Origin: Pseudoalteromonas sp. A601 | GTDB lineage: Bacteria; Pseudomonadota; Gammaproteobacteria; Enterobacterales; Alteromonadaceae | Direction: 5' to 3' | Assembly: GCF_002165575.1 (NCBI RefSeq) | Contig: NZ_MXQF01000003.1 | Span: forward strand, 124,001 to 188,000 | DNA length: 64,000 nt | The notes under the pieces: model-generated | What the model was told of the DNA's origin: nothing | The model's input: the letters and a program-made list of their open reading frames with translations, nothing else | The model's database searches: none | Part shown: positions 27,982 through 37,376 of the stretch, piece after piece | How positions within the stretch are numbered: position 1 is the stretch's first letter | How the letters are laid out: every line of letters begins with the position of its first letter | Position numbers and translations under genes: made by a program

Positions 27982-30435
27982 ATGAGCCGTTTAACTAAAA
28001 CACGTAGCCAACTGCGCTTAGCATGGGCATCACTGATGAATGCACCAGGATTTGTCACCGCCGTTGTTTCAACACTCGCACTGACTTTAGCGGCATTATT
28101 TGTTGTATTGAGTTTAGTGAATAGTTACTTTTTAAAACCGCTCGATGTATTTGATGAGAACCGCATGGTGGTGGTTGAGCAAAGCCTCACTTATGATGAT
28201 TATGATGCGGTTGGCTTTCAAAGTTATCAATCCATGGTGCACTGGATTAAGAACAATCAAAGTTTTGAGCAGGCATTTATGATGAATGCCGCTGAAAATA
28301 TTTTTTTAAACTTAGACGGTCAACCAAAAAAAGATGTGCTGTATGTAGGTGGTGAATACTTTGAACTCCTTCATACTCCTTTTTTACTTGGACGTGGCTT
28401 TAAAAAGGGCGAAACCTTAGAGGAAGTTGATAATAGTGTAGTCATTTCAGAGAAGTTCTGGAAAGAGCATTTTAATAGTGACCCGAATGTAATTGGTAAA
28501 CCCTTAAAAACAGCCAGTGAAATTGAAGGTGATGGGCATATTATAACCGGTGTCGTAGCGGCTAATTTCAGCCCACCCTACATGATTAAAGCGGGCTCTG
28601 TTGATGTTTGGTATCCAAGCAGTGCCGATCGTCGATTTTTTCATAACGATGACTGGCAAAGCCCATGGACTAACACCTTTAGAAATCTCAAGTTAATAGC
28701 AGTATTAAAGCCTGGAGTCACTACTTCGCAAGTAAAAACCGACTTAAAAGCCCAAATTGATACCATAAAATCTGAGTGGCTGAACAATGGTGGTATTACA
28801 GATGTGAACCCCGTTGTCACGCCTTACCGTGAAGTAGAACTAGGTAACAACGATGATTTAAGCTTAATGATGCTCGCTGGTGCGTTAGGGCTACTCGTCA
28901 TTGCTGTACTAAACGTCAGTACCTTATTCTTTTCTCGAGCGTTAGCGCAACATAAAACCTTAGCTTTACAAGCTGTGCTGGGCGCAAAACGTAAAAAATT
29001 ATTTAACAGCATTTTACTACAGTCGCTTATATTGATGAGTATTTCGGTCAGTATTGCGCTGTTTTTGTCAGTCTGGGGAATTAGGCTATTTAAAGTGCTT
29101 GCTGAAGGCCGCTTACCATTAGTGAATAGCCTAGCTGTAGATATCAACTTGGTACTTATCGCCATAGTGATGTGTATTGCTTTAGCGTACATTTTCTCAA
29201 TCATCACAGCGTATTTAATTAATTATAAAACCCTCAACCAGCAAATGCAGAACAGCGGTAAAGGCGGTGTTTCGCAAGTATCAGGGCGTACTGTTCGTTT
29301 ATTAATTGGCGTGCAAATGTTTGTAGCCGCTTTACTGGTTAGCTTCTCGGTCATGGTAGTGAGTAAATCCTTAGAGACCATCAACCGCCCTTTAGGCAGC
29401 GATACTGAAAACCTGTATTTTGCACAGTTATTTCAAGTTAATAACGACGCAACACTAGCCGAGCGCTACGAGCAAATTAAGCAGTATCAAAAAGTATTGC
29501 AAAACAGTGAAGGCATTAAAGATGTCGCACTTGGGCAAAGCCCAGTATCCGCAAGGCAAAATGCCAACACCCTGACCGACGTTGAAGGTAAAAGCTCCAT
29601 CTTCTTCCCCAGCCAATGGGTCGGGCCTGATTACTTTGACTTAGTAAACACCAAAATACTCGCAGGGCGTACTTTTAGCGAACAAGCTATGCGAGGGGAA
29701 ACAAATGAACTTTTGGTATCTATTAGTGTGGCTAAATGGTTATTACCTGATCAAGAATACACAGACATTATCGGTAAAAGTTACCAAGGCCTTGAAGATA
29801 AAATGTTTGAAATTGTCGGGGTAACCGAAGATTTTAATCACCCTAAGTACTATGATGAATCGTTTGGTCGGCACATGTGGTGGCCAGCACAACCTTGGAG
29901 TTATATGTTTGTTATTGAAACAGAACCCAGTGTTGAGCTTACTAGCAAGCAAGTTTTGAATTTATTAAGAAAAGCCAATAGTCACCTAACCTTATGGCAA
30001 TTTAGAGACTTACAGCAAGAGTACGATGGTTTGCTGTATATGAGCCGCCTTACATTAGTATTGTGTTGTACGTTGGCGCTTTTTACTCTATTACTCGCTG
30101 CAATAGGTATATTTGGAGTACTTAGCTACAACTTAGGCCTACGTCGGTATGAATTTGGTATTCGTATGGCGCTAGGGGCTAAAAAAGCACGCTTATTTAA
30201 ACTTATGAGCAAAGAAGCCGTACTCCCTGTGTTAATCGGTTTTATTTTAGCGCTGAGTGTAATGATAGCCGGCTACCATAGCCTGCAAGAACAGCTTGTA
30301 TCTTGGTTAATTTTAGACGTGCGCTTGCAATTAATGGCGTGGTTTATCACTTTGATTATTGCAATGTTCGCCTGCTTTAGGCCACTATTGCTATTAATTA
30401 AAGCCAAACCTATGGCCGCACTTCGTAACGAATAA
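27982..30435 (+). CDS. MacB/FtsX-family ABC transporter permease
   Basis: ATG at 27982 follows a GAGG site by 9 bases; the GTG at 27964 lies inside the ATPase gene and is not chosen. The 817-residue protein contains two MacB periplasmic domains and two FtsX-type membrane blocks. An N-terminal helix is near residues 20-45, helices cluster near 300-430, and a final block near 690-810 carries LSYNLGLRRYEFGIRMALGAKKARLF. Duplicated permeases of this size usually export peptides, antibiotics or lipids. The substrate is unknown. It belongs to the same operon as the adaptor, ATPase and the two regulators. Confidence 0.87.
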   Translation: MSRLTKTRSQLRLAWASLMNAPGFVTAVVSTLALTLAALFVVLSLVNSYFLKPLDVFDENRMVVVEQSLTYDDYDAVGFQSYQSMVHWIKNNQSFEQAFMMNAAENIFLNLDGQPKKDVLYVGGEYFELLHTPFLLGRGFKKGETLEEVDNSVVISEKFWKEHFNSDPNVIGKPLKTASEIEGDGHIITGVVAANFSPPYMIKAGSVDVWYPSSADRRFFHNDDWQSPWTNTFRNLKLIAVLKPGVTTSQVKTDLKAQIDTIKSEWLNNGGITDVNPVVTPYREVELGNNDDLSLMMLAGALGLLVIAVLNVSTLFFSRALAQHKTLALQAVLGAKRKKLFNSILLQSLILMSISVSIALFLSVWGIRLFKVLAEGRLPLVNSLAVDINLVLIAIVMCIALAYIFSIITAYLINYKTLNQQMQNSGKGGVSQVSGRTVRLLIGVQMFVAALLVSFSVMVVSKSLETINRPLGSDTENLYFAQLFQVNNDATLAERYEQIKQYQKVLQNSEGIKDVALGQSPVSARQNANTLTDVEGKSSIFFPSQWVGPDYFDLVNTKILAGRTFSEQAMRGETNELLVSISVAKWLLPDQEYTDIIGKSYQGLEDKMFEIVGVTEDFNHPKYYDESFGRHMWWPAQPWSYMFVIETEPSVELTSKQVLNLLRKANSHLTLWQFRDLQQEYDGLLYMSRLTLVLCCTLALFTLLLAAIGIFGVLSYNLGLRRYEFGIRMALGAKKARLFKLMSKEAVLPVLIGFILALSVMIAGYHSLQEQLVSWLILDVRLQLMAWFITLIIAMFACFRPLLLLIKAKPMAALRNE

Positions 30436-30488
30436 TAATGATAAGGGTGGCCCAAACAGGGCCACCACGACAGGATCATACATATAAA

Positions 30489-31865
30489 ATGGACCCAATT
30501 TTAGTAATCGACGACCAAGCCGATGTTCGCATGGCCGCCATCGTCGCTTTAAACCAACTTGGCTTGCAATGTATTGAAGCACAAGGCCCTGAGCAAGCTC
30601 TTGATATTATAAACAGCAATACAATTAGCCTTATTTTGCTCGATATGAACTTTCGCCTCGATACCACTTCCGGTGAAGAAGGGTTGCGATTTTTAAAGCA
30701 ACTGCAATCACTTGGCTCAACTATTCCTGTTATCGTAATGACGGCATGGGCGAGTGTCGATGTCGCGGTAAAAGCGATGCAATTAGGCGCTGCTGATTTT
30801 GTTGAAAAGCCTTGGAATAACCTGCGTCTAACAAGCGTTGTACAACAGCAACTAACGCTGAAAAAAAGCAATCACGATAATGCCTGCTTAAAAGCACTGA
30901 ACTTACCAAAAAATACTGATTACATCGCCAATTCAGCGGTAATGCAACAATTACTAACACGCGCTAAACGCGCCGCAAAAACCGATGCCAGTATTTTAAT
31001 CACCGGAGAAAATGGCACCGGTAAGAGCCTGCTTGCAAACTATATTCACCAACACTCTAACCGCTGCGAGCAACGCTATGTGAGCGTAAATATTGGCGCG
31101 ATTGCGCCCTCTTTATTTGAAAGCGAATTATTTGGTCACAAAAAAGGCGCCTTTACCGACGCCAAAGAAGACCGTTTAGGTCGCTTTGAAATAGCCAATG
31201 GCGGCACCTTATTTTTAGATGAAATAGCCACACTCCCCCTTGAGCTACAAAGTAAAATGCTGCGCGTACTAGAGAGCCAAGAGTTTGAAGTATTAGGCTC
31301 AAGCGAGACCCAAACAGCGGACGTACGGATTATTGCTGCCACTAACGCAGAGCTTGCTAAAGCCATTGAAGCGGGGGAATTCCGCCGCGATTTACTGTTC
31401 AGGCTCAACACCATTGAACTGCATATTCCGCCACTACGTGAGCGCCCTGAAGACATTATAGAATTAGCCCATCACTTGCTTGCAACACACAGTAAAAAAT
31501 ACCAGCGTGAAGGCATGTCACTGTCAGCCTCTGCGACCAAGGCTCTCACGAACTACACGTGGCCGGGCAATGTCCGAGAACTTAGCCATTGTATTGAACG
31601 TGCCATAATCATGAGCGATAACGACAATATTGACGCCAGTGATTTAATTCTTGAACAACCCAGTAGTGATGCAAGCAACACCGCAACGAGTGCATCATTA
31701 CCCCTGCTGCCTCTAGAAGAACTTGAAAAACAGATGATTCAAAAAGCATTGGCGCAATTTAATGGTAATGTTGTGGCCGCAGGTGAGTTTTTAGGCTTGA
31801 GTAAGTCAGCAATTTACAGACGAATCGATAAACACCAGCTTGATTTAAAAGAAGCAGACTTTTAA
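30489..31865 (+). CDS. NtrC/AtoC-family sigma-54-dependent response regulator
   Basis: ATG at 30489 begins the receiver domain directly (MDPILVIDDQADV). The frame could extend to 30438, but that part has no domain character. The 458-residue protein has the phospho-acceptor Asp in LILLDMNF, an AAA+ domain with Walker A GENGTGKS, Walker B GGTLFLDEIATLP, the sigma-54 contact loop in the variant form GAFTDA rather than GAFTGA, and R-finger region FRRDLLFRLN. A Fis-type helix-turn-helix (LAQFNGNVVAAGEFLGLSKSAIYRRI) ends the protein. It probably activates the sigma-54-like promoter at 25900. Its stop overlaps the kinase start by 1 base. Confidence 0.88.
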   Translation: MDPILVIDDQADVRMAAIVALNQLGLQCIEAQGPEQALDIINSNTISLILLDMNFRLDTTSGEEGLRFLKQLQSLGSTIPVIVMTAWASVDVAVKAMQLGAADFVEKPWNNLRLTSVVQQQLTLKKSNHDNACLKALNLPKNTDYIANSAVMQQLLTRAKRAAKTDASILITGENGTGKSLLANYIHQHSNRCEQRYVSVNIGAIAPSLFESELFGHKKGAFTDAKEDRLGRFEIANGGTLFLDEIATLPLELQSKMLRVLESQEFEVLGSSETQTADVRIIAATNAELAKAIEAGEFRRDLLFRLNTIELHIPPLRERPEDIIELAHHLLATHSKKYQREGMSLSASATKALTNYTWPGNVRELSHCIERAIIMSDNDNIDASDLILEQPSSDASNTATSASLPLLPLEELEKQMIQKALAQFNGNVVAAGEFLGLSKSAIYRRIDKHQLDLKEADF

Positions 31866-33151
31866 TGGCCCGCACTCACTCGCTCGAACAGCGCCTAATG
31901 CGTTATGCCGCCTTAGTGATGTTTATTGTATTAATGCTGAGTATTTTGCTTGTAATAACGTGGGAGCTCGATTGGTTTGCAAGCATTAGTATAATACTCC
32001 CCGTCGCTGCAGTCAGCCTGTTTGCAGTAGTCAAAAGCTACAAGCTGACCCTTGATGTTATCGAACGCTTTGGCTCACAGCTTGATGCACTGGCTAACAA
32101 CGAGAGTAATAGTTGGCATTTAGCGCAGTACCAAAGCGGGCGAGTCGCCAACCTTAAAAATGACTTTACCAAGCTCAGTGACAAGATAGCGCAAAGTAAA
32201 CGCCACTATATGCAAACCGAAGAGTTCGTGTTTGAGTTTGCCAGCATGCTTGATTTACCCATTGTTATTTTAAACCCTCACGGGCAAGTTTACTTTACCA
32301 ATAAAGCATTTTTAAACAGCTTAACAACATCCAATGTTGAAGGATTAAGTAGCGCCGACTTAGGGTTAATTTATAACGACGGTCGTTGGCAAATAGAGAA
32401 AGAGTCTCGTTTTAAGCGCCGCTTTATCGTATCAGCACAAACATTTTGGCGCACAGGACGAAATTACGAGCTGCTTACGCTATTTTCTATTGAGCAACAG
32501 CTACGCGCAAACGAACAAGATATTTGGCAGCGCTTAATTCGCGTGCTCAACCATGAAGTACGTAACTCCTTAACGCCCATTTACTCCATGAGCCAATCTT
32601 TACAAACCATGAAACAGCAAGGGCAAATAACCCCAAGCCCAGACCTTGCTCAGGATATGCTGCAAGTGATTGAAAAGCGCGCGCAACATTTATTAGATTT
32701 TGTAAGTAGTTACAGTGCATTTGCAAAACTCCCCACGCCAAATAAACAAAAAATCAATAACGAGCAAGTGAACTTACGGCTACAGGCAATATTCCCTGAG
32801 CTCGTAATTCACTCATCTCAGCCAGTTAATTTTACCGCCGATTTAGGTCAGCTTGAACAAGCACTTATCAACCTGATAAAAAATGCCTTTGAAGCGGGCG
32901 GTAACACGCCCCCCACACTCAACTGGCAACAGGAAAATGATGGCGTTGTGATTGAGCTGACTGACAGCGGTACTGGCATTGCCAACTCCGATAACCTCTT
33001 TGTGCCATTTTACTCAACCAAAGCACAAGGCGCAGGCATTGGTTTGGTGATCAGCCGCGAATTAATACGCAACCAAGGTGGCGAGTTGACTATTAACGCA
33101 CGTTCAAATAAACCGGGAACCCAAGTATTCGTGTCCTTGCAATCACGTTAG
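31865..33151 (+). CDS. NtrB/AtoS-like sensor histidine kinase of the efflux operon
   Basis: A 428-residue kinase whose ATG shares one base with the preceding stop codon (TAATG). Two membrane helices are at about residues 13-33 and 36-53, with almost no periplasmic loop. A PAS-like region covers about 120-200. The phospho-acceptor is in RVLNHEVRNSLTPIYSMS, the NtrB-type H-box. ATPase motifs are ALINLIKNAFEAGG, LTDSGTGIA and GAGIGLVISREL. It is the cognate partner of the NtrC-type regulator. The absence of a sensor loop suggests it detects membrane stress or a cytoplasmic signal. It ends 9 bases inside the convergent hybrid-kinase gene. Confidence 0.88.
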   Translation: MARTHSLEQRLMRYAALVMFIVLMLSILLVITWELDWFASISIILPVAAVSLFAVVKSYKLTLDVIERFGSQLDALANNESNSWHLAQYQSGRVANLKNDFTKLSDKIAQSKRHYMQTEEFVFEFASMLDLPIVILNPHGQVYFTNKAFLNSLTTSNVEGLSSADLGLIYNDGRWQIEKESRFKRRFIVSAQTFWRTGRNYELLTLFSIEQQLRANEQDIWQRLIRVLNHEVRNSLTPIYSMSQSLQTMKQQGQITPSPDLAQDMLQVIEKRAQHLLDFVSSYSAFAKLPTPNKQKINNEQVNLRLQAIFPELVIHSSQPVNFTADLGQLEQALINLIKNAFEAGGNTPPTLNWQQENDGVVIELTDSGTGIANSDNLFVPFYSTKAQGAGIGLVISRELIRNQGGELTINARSNKPGTQVFVSLQSR

Positions 33152-36100
33152 TCGTTTTATCATTCGCTTTAGCGCGGGCGCTTTGAGTGGTTTGTAAAGC
33201 AGCGGGTAACCTGCATCAAGCACCCGCTCACGAATACCTTCATCATGATTGGCTGTGTTAACTATGGCGGGCAGTGTATCAAGGCCTGCCTGCTCAATAA
33301 CGTCAAGCCCAGTCACACCGTCATCTAGTTGATAATCAACGATCAGTAATTGTGGTAAAGCGTGAGCTGATTTTAATTGTTCAAGCTCTACTAAGTTAGT
33401 TGCAGTGGCTATTTCACAGCCCCAATTTTCAAGTAATTGTTTAAGTGCTTCAAGGACATTGCTGTCGTTATCAACTAACCAAATTCGTAACCGACCTAAC
33501 TCTGTTTCTTGGCTTTGTTCGATATGATGAACACCATTATGAGTATGATTTTTTTTACAAGGCAGCGTTAGCGTAAATTGCGTGCCTTTGCCCAGCTCTG
33601 AACCCATAACTAAGGGGATATTAAGTAAATCACAAATACGCTTAGTAATGGCTAAACCCAAACCTAACCCTTCAGCGTTATGCTTAGCGCCTAGTTGTTT
33701 AAACTCTTGATAAATAGTTTGCTGATCAGCCGTTGCAATGCCAATACCCGTATCTTCAACAATGAAAGAAACATGCTCATCATGATGTTGCATTTTCAAC
33801 CGTACTTCACCTTGGTCAGTATAACGAATTGCATTACTCAGTAAATTACGGAGAACTCGACGTAGCAAGGCTTTATCTGTTGTTAAACGAACGTCACAGG
33901 TTTCAATAATAAAGCTCAACCCTTTATCTTTAGCAAGAGCTGCATAGTCATTACGTAGTGGCTCAACGAGGCTGCTTGCCAAAAACTCACTCGTTTGCAC
34001 TTTAAATGCACCTGAATCTAACTTGGTTAATTCTAAAATACTCGATAGCAGCTCCTCGGCACTTCCCAGTGAATTTTTAATATTAAGAGCCAATTCTTTG
34101 AGCTCAGTATTATGTGCTTTTTCATTCATAAGTGAGCAAAATAAACTAGCAGCATTGAATGGTTGCAATAAATCGTGACTCGCAGCGGCAAAAAAGCGTG
34201 TTTTACTCACAGTCGCTTGCTCTGCGACTTGCTTGGCTTGTGATAGTTCATGATTTGCTTGCGTTAACGCAGTGGTCCGTGCTGCTACTTTTTCTTCAAG
34301 GCTAACATTGGCCTCGGTGAGTGCTTTTTGCTGCTTAACAAACTCAGTAATATCTGTATACGTGGTTGCAAAGCCCCCGCCCGGCAAAGGGTTACCTTGC
34401 ATTTCAAACACCCGGCCATCATTGTGAAAACGCTGGTATTTATACGTGCTACCTTGTTTTAAATACGCTAGCCGTTTCTCAACTTCATTATTAATGTTTT
34501 CACTACTAAATAAGCCGCGCTCAGCATTAAAGCGAATAATATCAGCCACTGGCCGACCAATATAAAGCGCGTCATCAGGGTAGGCAAACATCTGTTTATA
34601 GCCTTGATTCCATGCCACCAAGCGTAACTCACTGTCGACCACACTAATACCTTGCTGTATGTTTTCTATGGTCGATTGTAATAAATCGCGATTAAACTTT
34701 AATACTTGTGTTGCTTCATCAACAAACTCAGCCACTTGCTCAAGCGGTTGACGCTGCTCATTCTTAGCAACGTCTAAAATTAACCGCGCAGATGCACCAC
34801 CAATCACTGCCGACATCTCTCGCTCAATTAATAGCTCAAGTTCAACATTAGCTGGATGCTTCCACTTACTTTTATCAGCAGGAAAATAGTCACTCACTAA
34901 GGTTTGGCTGGCATCTTTCTCAGCAAAGCGTTGCAGTAATGCCCCTAAATCGTGGTAGCTAAGTGGTTGCAAGGCTGTATTTACTCGCGAGTCAGTTACT
35001 TGGCTAATAAATTTATTACTTTGCAAGCGCTCAGCTAATGTGGCTTGGCTAAACAGGGGAACTAAAAAATAAACTAAGCAGTTGGCACCCAATGATAAAA
35101 TTAACGCTTGGCTAATACTCTCAAGCCCAAGGGAAAATAGATCCGTTGGTGCCAACCAAACAATCTGCCAAGGACCATTTACTAGCCAGCTGTTATCACC
35201 GCCTAAACCGCTCGCTAGATTTGGTAACAATAAGGTGTAGCCCCAAATAACAAAGCCACTCAAAATACCCAATTGTGCGCCTTTACATGAGGCTTGCCGC
35301 CACCATAATCCAATGATCATCGCAGGAGCAAACTGTGCCACAAGAGTAAACGACATTAAACCTACATTGGCCAGTGTATTGGTCTCGCCCAACACCCGAT
35401 GAGTAAAATAACTAAGCAGCAAAATTAACACAATAACCACTTTTCGGGCATGCAGTAAATTGCTCTTATCAAGTCCTCGGCTACTCGAAGTAAGCTGTGA
35501 ACGACGGAGAATAAATTGGTTAATAAAGTCATTGGTGATCATGACCGACAATACAATTGCCGACACAATCACCATACTGGTTGCAGCAGAAAAGCCGCCT
35601 AAAAAAGCGAGTAAAGCAACAAGCGGGCTGTCTGCCGCCATGGGAAGTGCCAGTACAAAGGTATCGTAACCAACATCACTGTGCTGAAAGTAAATCAAGC
35701 CAGCATAAGCAATCGGCAAAATAAATAGATTAATAAGTAATAAATAAACTGGAAATAACCAACGTGCTGTTGTCAGCTCTTTGTCATTATTATTTTCAAT
35801 AAAACTCATATGAAATTGTCGCGGCAAGCATAAAGTAGCCAAAACACCCAATATTGTATGCGCAACATATACATAGGTTGGGCTTTGAGTTGCGGCTACT
35901 TGCTTATCTATATTAAGCTCACCAGCTTTCGCAAACAACACGCTCGGGCTATCAAAAAGCACAAAGCACACGTATAAACCAACCACAATAAATGCAATTA
36001 ATTTAACCACAGACTCGAATGCAATACTGGCGATAAGCCCAGGGTTATGCTCACTTGGTCTTAATCGCCTAGCACCAAATAAAATAGCAAATAGCGCTAA

Positions 36101-36598
36101 TAACAAGGTGATATAGAAAGTACTGTCAGCCCAAACTTGATGACTTTGTGATGCAGCCCGTGCAGTGAGTAAGTTAATGCTTTGCGCGGTTGCACTAAGC
36201 TGTAACGAAATATAAGGCACAATTGCAATTACTGAAATCAGCGAAATCAAGCCTGATAAACTTGATGATTGGCCATAACGGGTAGCAATAAAATCAGCCA
36301 TTGATGTTAGCTTTTGCTGACGACAGATATGCGCAATACGACAATAAATTTGCCAGCCAAAAAGAAACAATAAAATAGTACCTGCATAGGTTGGCGCTAA
36401 CCACCAGCCATTATTTGCCGCTTGCGCTGTAGTCCCAAAAAATGCCCATGAGGTACAATAAACACCTAACGATAAACCGTAAGTTAAGCCTTTAAAAGGT
36501 AATACTTTTCGTCTATCAGCCCAGCCAGCTACAGCAAATAAAATCCCTAGATAGACCACGGCAAGCAAGCTTATTGACCAAAGAGAAAACATAATCAC
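33143..36598 (-). CDS. Sodium:solute symporter/PAS/histidine kinase/receiver hybrid (CbrA-like)
   Basis: A 1151-residue fusion. Residues 1-510 form a sodium:solute symporter-like domain with about 13 helices (TYGLSLGVYCTSWAFFGTTA, ARLRPSEHNPGL-like GARRLRPSEHNPGL). A linker and PAS domain follow, about 640-760, then a coiled coil. The HisKA box is FFAAASHDLLQPFNAASLF near residue 810, then HATPase motifs NLLSNAIRYTDQGE, VEDTGIGIA and GLGLGLAITKRI. The C-terminal receiver has WLVDNDSNVLEAL and LLIVDYQLDDG. Related CbrA-type sensors control carbon and nitrogen use. Its 3' end overlaps the convergent kinase gene by 9 bases. The start could be the third codon, also Met. Confidence 0.9.
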   Translation of the reverse strand: MIMFSLWSISLLAVVYLGILFAVAGWADRRKVLPFKGLTYGLSLGVYCTSWAFFGTTAQAANNGWWLAPTYAGTILLFLFGWQIYCRIAHICRQQKLTSMADFIATRYGQSSSLSGLISLISVIAIVPYISLQLSATAQSINLLTARAASQSHQVWADSTFYITLLLALFAILFGARRLRPSEHNPGLIASIAFESVVKLIAFIVVGLYVCFVLFDSPSVLFAKAGELNIDKQVAATQSPTYVYVAHTILGVLATLCLPRQFHMSFIENNNDKELTTARWLFPVYLLLINLFILPIAYAGLIYFQHSDVGYDTFVLALPMAADSPLVALLAFLGGFSAATSMVIVSAIVLSVMITNDFINQFILRRSQLTSSSRGLDKSNLLHARKVVIVLILLLSYFTHRVLGETNTLANVGLMSFTLVAQFAPAMIIGLWWRQASCKGAQLGILSGFVIWGYTLLLPNLASGLGGDNSWLVNGPWQIVWLAPTDLFSLGLESISQALILSLGANCLVYFLVPLFSQATLAERLQSNKFISQVTDSRVNTALQPLSYHDLGALLQRFAEKDASQTLVSDYFPADKSKWKHPANVELELLIEREMSAVIGGASARLILDVAKNEQRQPLEQVAEFVDEATQVLKFNRDLLQSTIENIQQGISVVDSELRLVAWNQGYKQMFAYPDDALYIGRPVADIIRFNAERGLFSSENINNEVEKRLAYLKQGSTYKYQRFHNDGRVFEMQGNPLPGGGFATTYTDITEFVKQQKALTEANVSLEEKVAARTTALTQANHELSQAKQVAEQATVSKTRFFAAASHDLLQPFNAASLFCSLMNEKAHNTELKELALNIKNSLGSAEELLSSILELTKLDSGAFKVQTSEFLASSLVEPLRNDYAALAKDKGLSFIIETCDVRLTTDKALLRRVLRNLLSNAIRYTDQGEVRLKMQHHDEHVSFIVEDTGIGIATADQQTIYQEFKQLGAKHNAEGLGLGLAITKRICDLLNIPLVMGSELGKGTQFTLTLPCKKNHTHNGVHHIEQSQETELGRLRIWLVDNDSNVLEALKQLLENWGCEIATATNLVELEQLKSAHALPQLLIVDYQLDDGVTGLDVIEQAGLDTLPAIVNTANHDEGIRERVLDAGYPLLYKPLKAPALKRMIKRLT

Positions 36599-36710
36599 AG
36601 ATTCTTTTAATTATTATTAAATCAGCATAGGTGTTTTTGTAAAAAAAATCAGCACTAACTTTAGTCCTAAGTAGCTGTTGTAAAAACAGCTTTATCAAAA
36701 CAAAGAAAAT

Positions 36711-36772
36711 AATGAGAATTATTTGCAAATGGATGTTGACACATCACAAGATCTAATTGATAATCAATATCA
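36711..36772 (+). promoter_or_regulatory. Promoter with two Fur-box-like sites, sRNA copy 1
   Basis: TTGACA at 36736-36741 and GATAAT at 36759-36764 are 17 bases apart. Two matches to the Fur 7-1-7 motif flank or overlap them. TGAGAATTATTTGCA at about 36713-36727 matches 11 of 14 positions, and TGATAATCAATATCA at 36758-36772 matches 13 of 14 and covers the -10. Iron-bound Fur on these sites would block transcription. The same arrangement recurs 349 bases later. Confidence 0.7.
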
Positions 36773-36981
36773 ACAAGTCAATAGACATAACGACTTGTCA
36801 GAACAGAATTTAATTTGTTTCTCGACCCTGAAACATCGTGTAGCCCACGTAAAAAGCTAAGGTTATCTGGTATTAACCGCAACGCCCCTTGATGTTGATA
36901 ACAGATAACCACCCTACTTGCTACATTGCTCATATCGGTGACGGTAGATATGAAACTAAAAAGCCCTTACGGGCTTTTTTT
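36771..36981 (+). ncRNA. RyhB-like iron-responsive small RNA, copy 1
   Basis: Predicted transcript of about 210 nt from the Fur-covered promoter to a terminator at 36958-36981. It contains ACATTGCTCA at 36923-36932, identical to 10 nt of the E. coli RyhB pairing core as I recall it. A 9-bp stem (GGTTATCTG at 36861-36869 with CAGATAACC at 36902-36910) precedes the core. RyhB RNAs of Vibrio and Shewanella are longer than the 90-nt E. coli form, so the size is compatible. No convincing open reading frame lies here. The role would be iron-sparing repression of mRNAs with Hfq. The 5' end is estimated from the -10. Confidence 0.65.
36958..36981 (+). terminator. Intrinsic terminator of sRNA copy 1
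   Basis: AAAAAGCCC and GGGCTTTTT pair around TTAC, and seven T residues run from 36975 to 36981. This is a strong Rho-independent terminator. Confidence 0.85.
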
Positions 36982-37059
36982 ATGCCTAAAATTCTTATAA
37001 AAATTAGTTCCACCTGGTAACTAGTTCAATTAAATAGAAATAACCCACAAACAAAACTT

Positions 37060-37121
37060 AATGAGAATTATTTTCAAATAGATGTTGACAGCCCACCTAA
37101 TCTAACTGATAATCAATATCA
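37060..37121 (+). promoter_or_regulatory. Promoter with two Fur-box-like sites, sRNA copy 2
   Basis: TTGACA at 37085-37090 and GATAAT at 37108-37113 are again 17 bases apart. TGAGAATTATTTTCA at about 37062-37076 matches the Fur motif at 12 of 14 positions and TGATAATCAATATCA at 37107-37121 at 13 of 14. Spacer bases between the hexamers have diverged from copy 1 while the hexamers and Fur-like boxes have not. That pattern suggests selection on both. Confidence 0.7.
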
Positions 37122-37338
37122 ACAAGACGGTAAAGCACAACGGCTTGTACGGAATAAACTGAATTTGTTTCTCGACCCTGAAACACGTGTAGCCCACGTT
37201 AAAGCTATGGTTACCTGTTATTAATCGCAACGCCCCTTGATATTGATAACGGGTAACCGCCCTACTATTTTACTTGCTACATTGCTCATATCGGTGACGG
37301 TTGATATGAAACTAAAAAAGCCCTTACGGGCTTTTTTT
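37120..37338 (+). ncRNA. RyhB-like iron-responsive small RNA, copy 2
   Basis: Predicted transcript of about 220 nt ending in its own terminator at 37314-37338. The core ACATTGCTCA is at 37279-37288, inside a 30-base stretch nearly identical to copy 1. The upstream stem is kept (37209-37217 with 37250-37258) with a compensatory change relative to copy 1. An 8-base insertion (TATTTTAC region near 37265) separates the stem from the core. The 5' third has diverged most. It ends 38 bases before the convergent ylqF stop. Confidence 0.65.
37314..37338 (+). terminator. Intrinsic terminator of sRNA copy 2, possibly bidirectional
   Basis: AAAAAAGCCC and GGGCTTTTTT pair around TTAC with a T7 run. The A-run on the other side means it could also stop transcription from ylqF on the minus strand. 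Confidence 0.85.
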
Positions 37339-37376
37339 ATGTCTGTGATTTATGGCTTGAAAAGCCTTAGCAAAAA

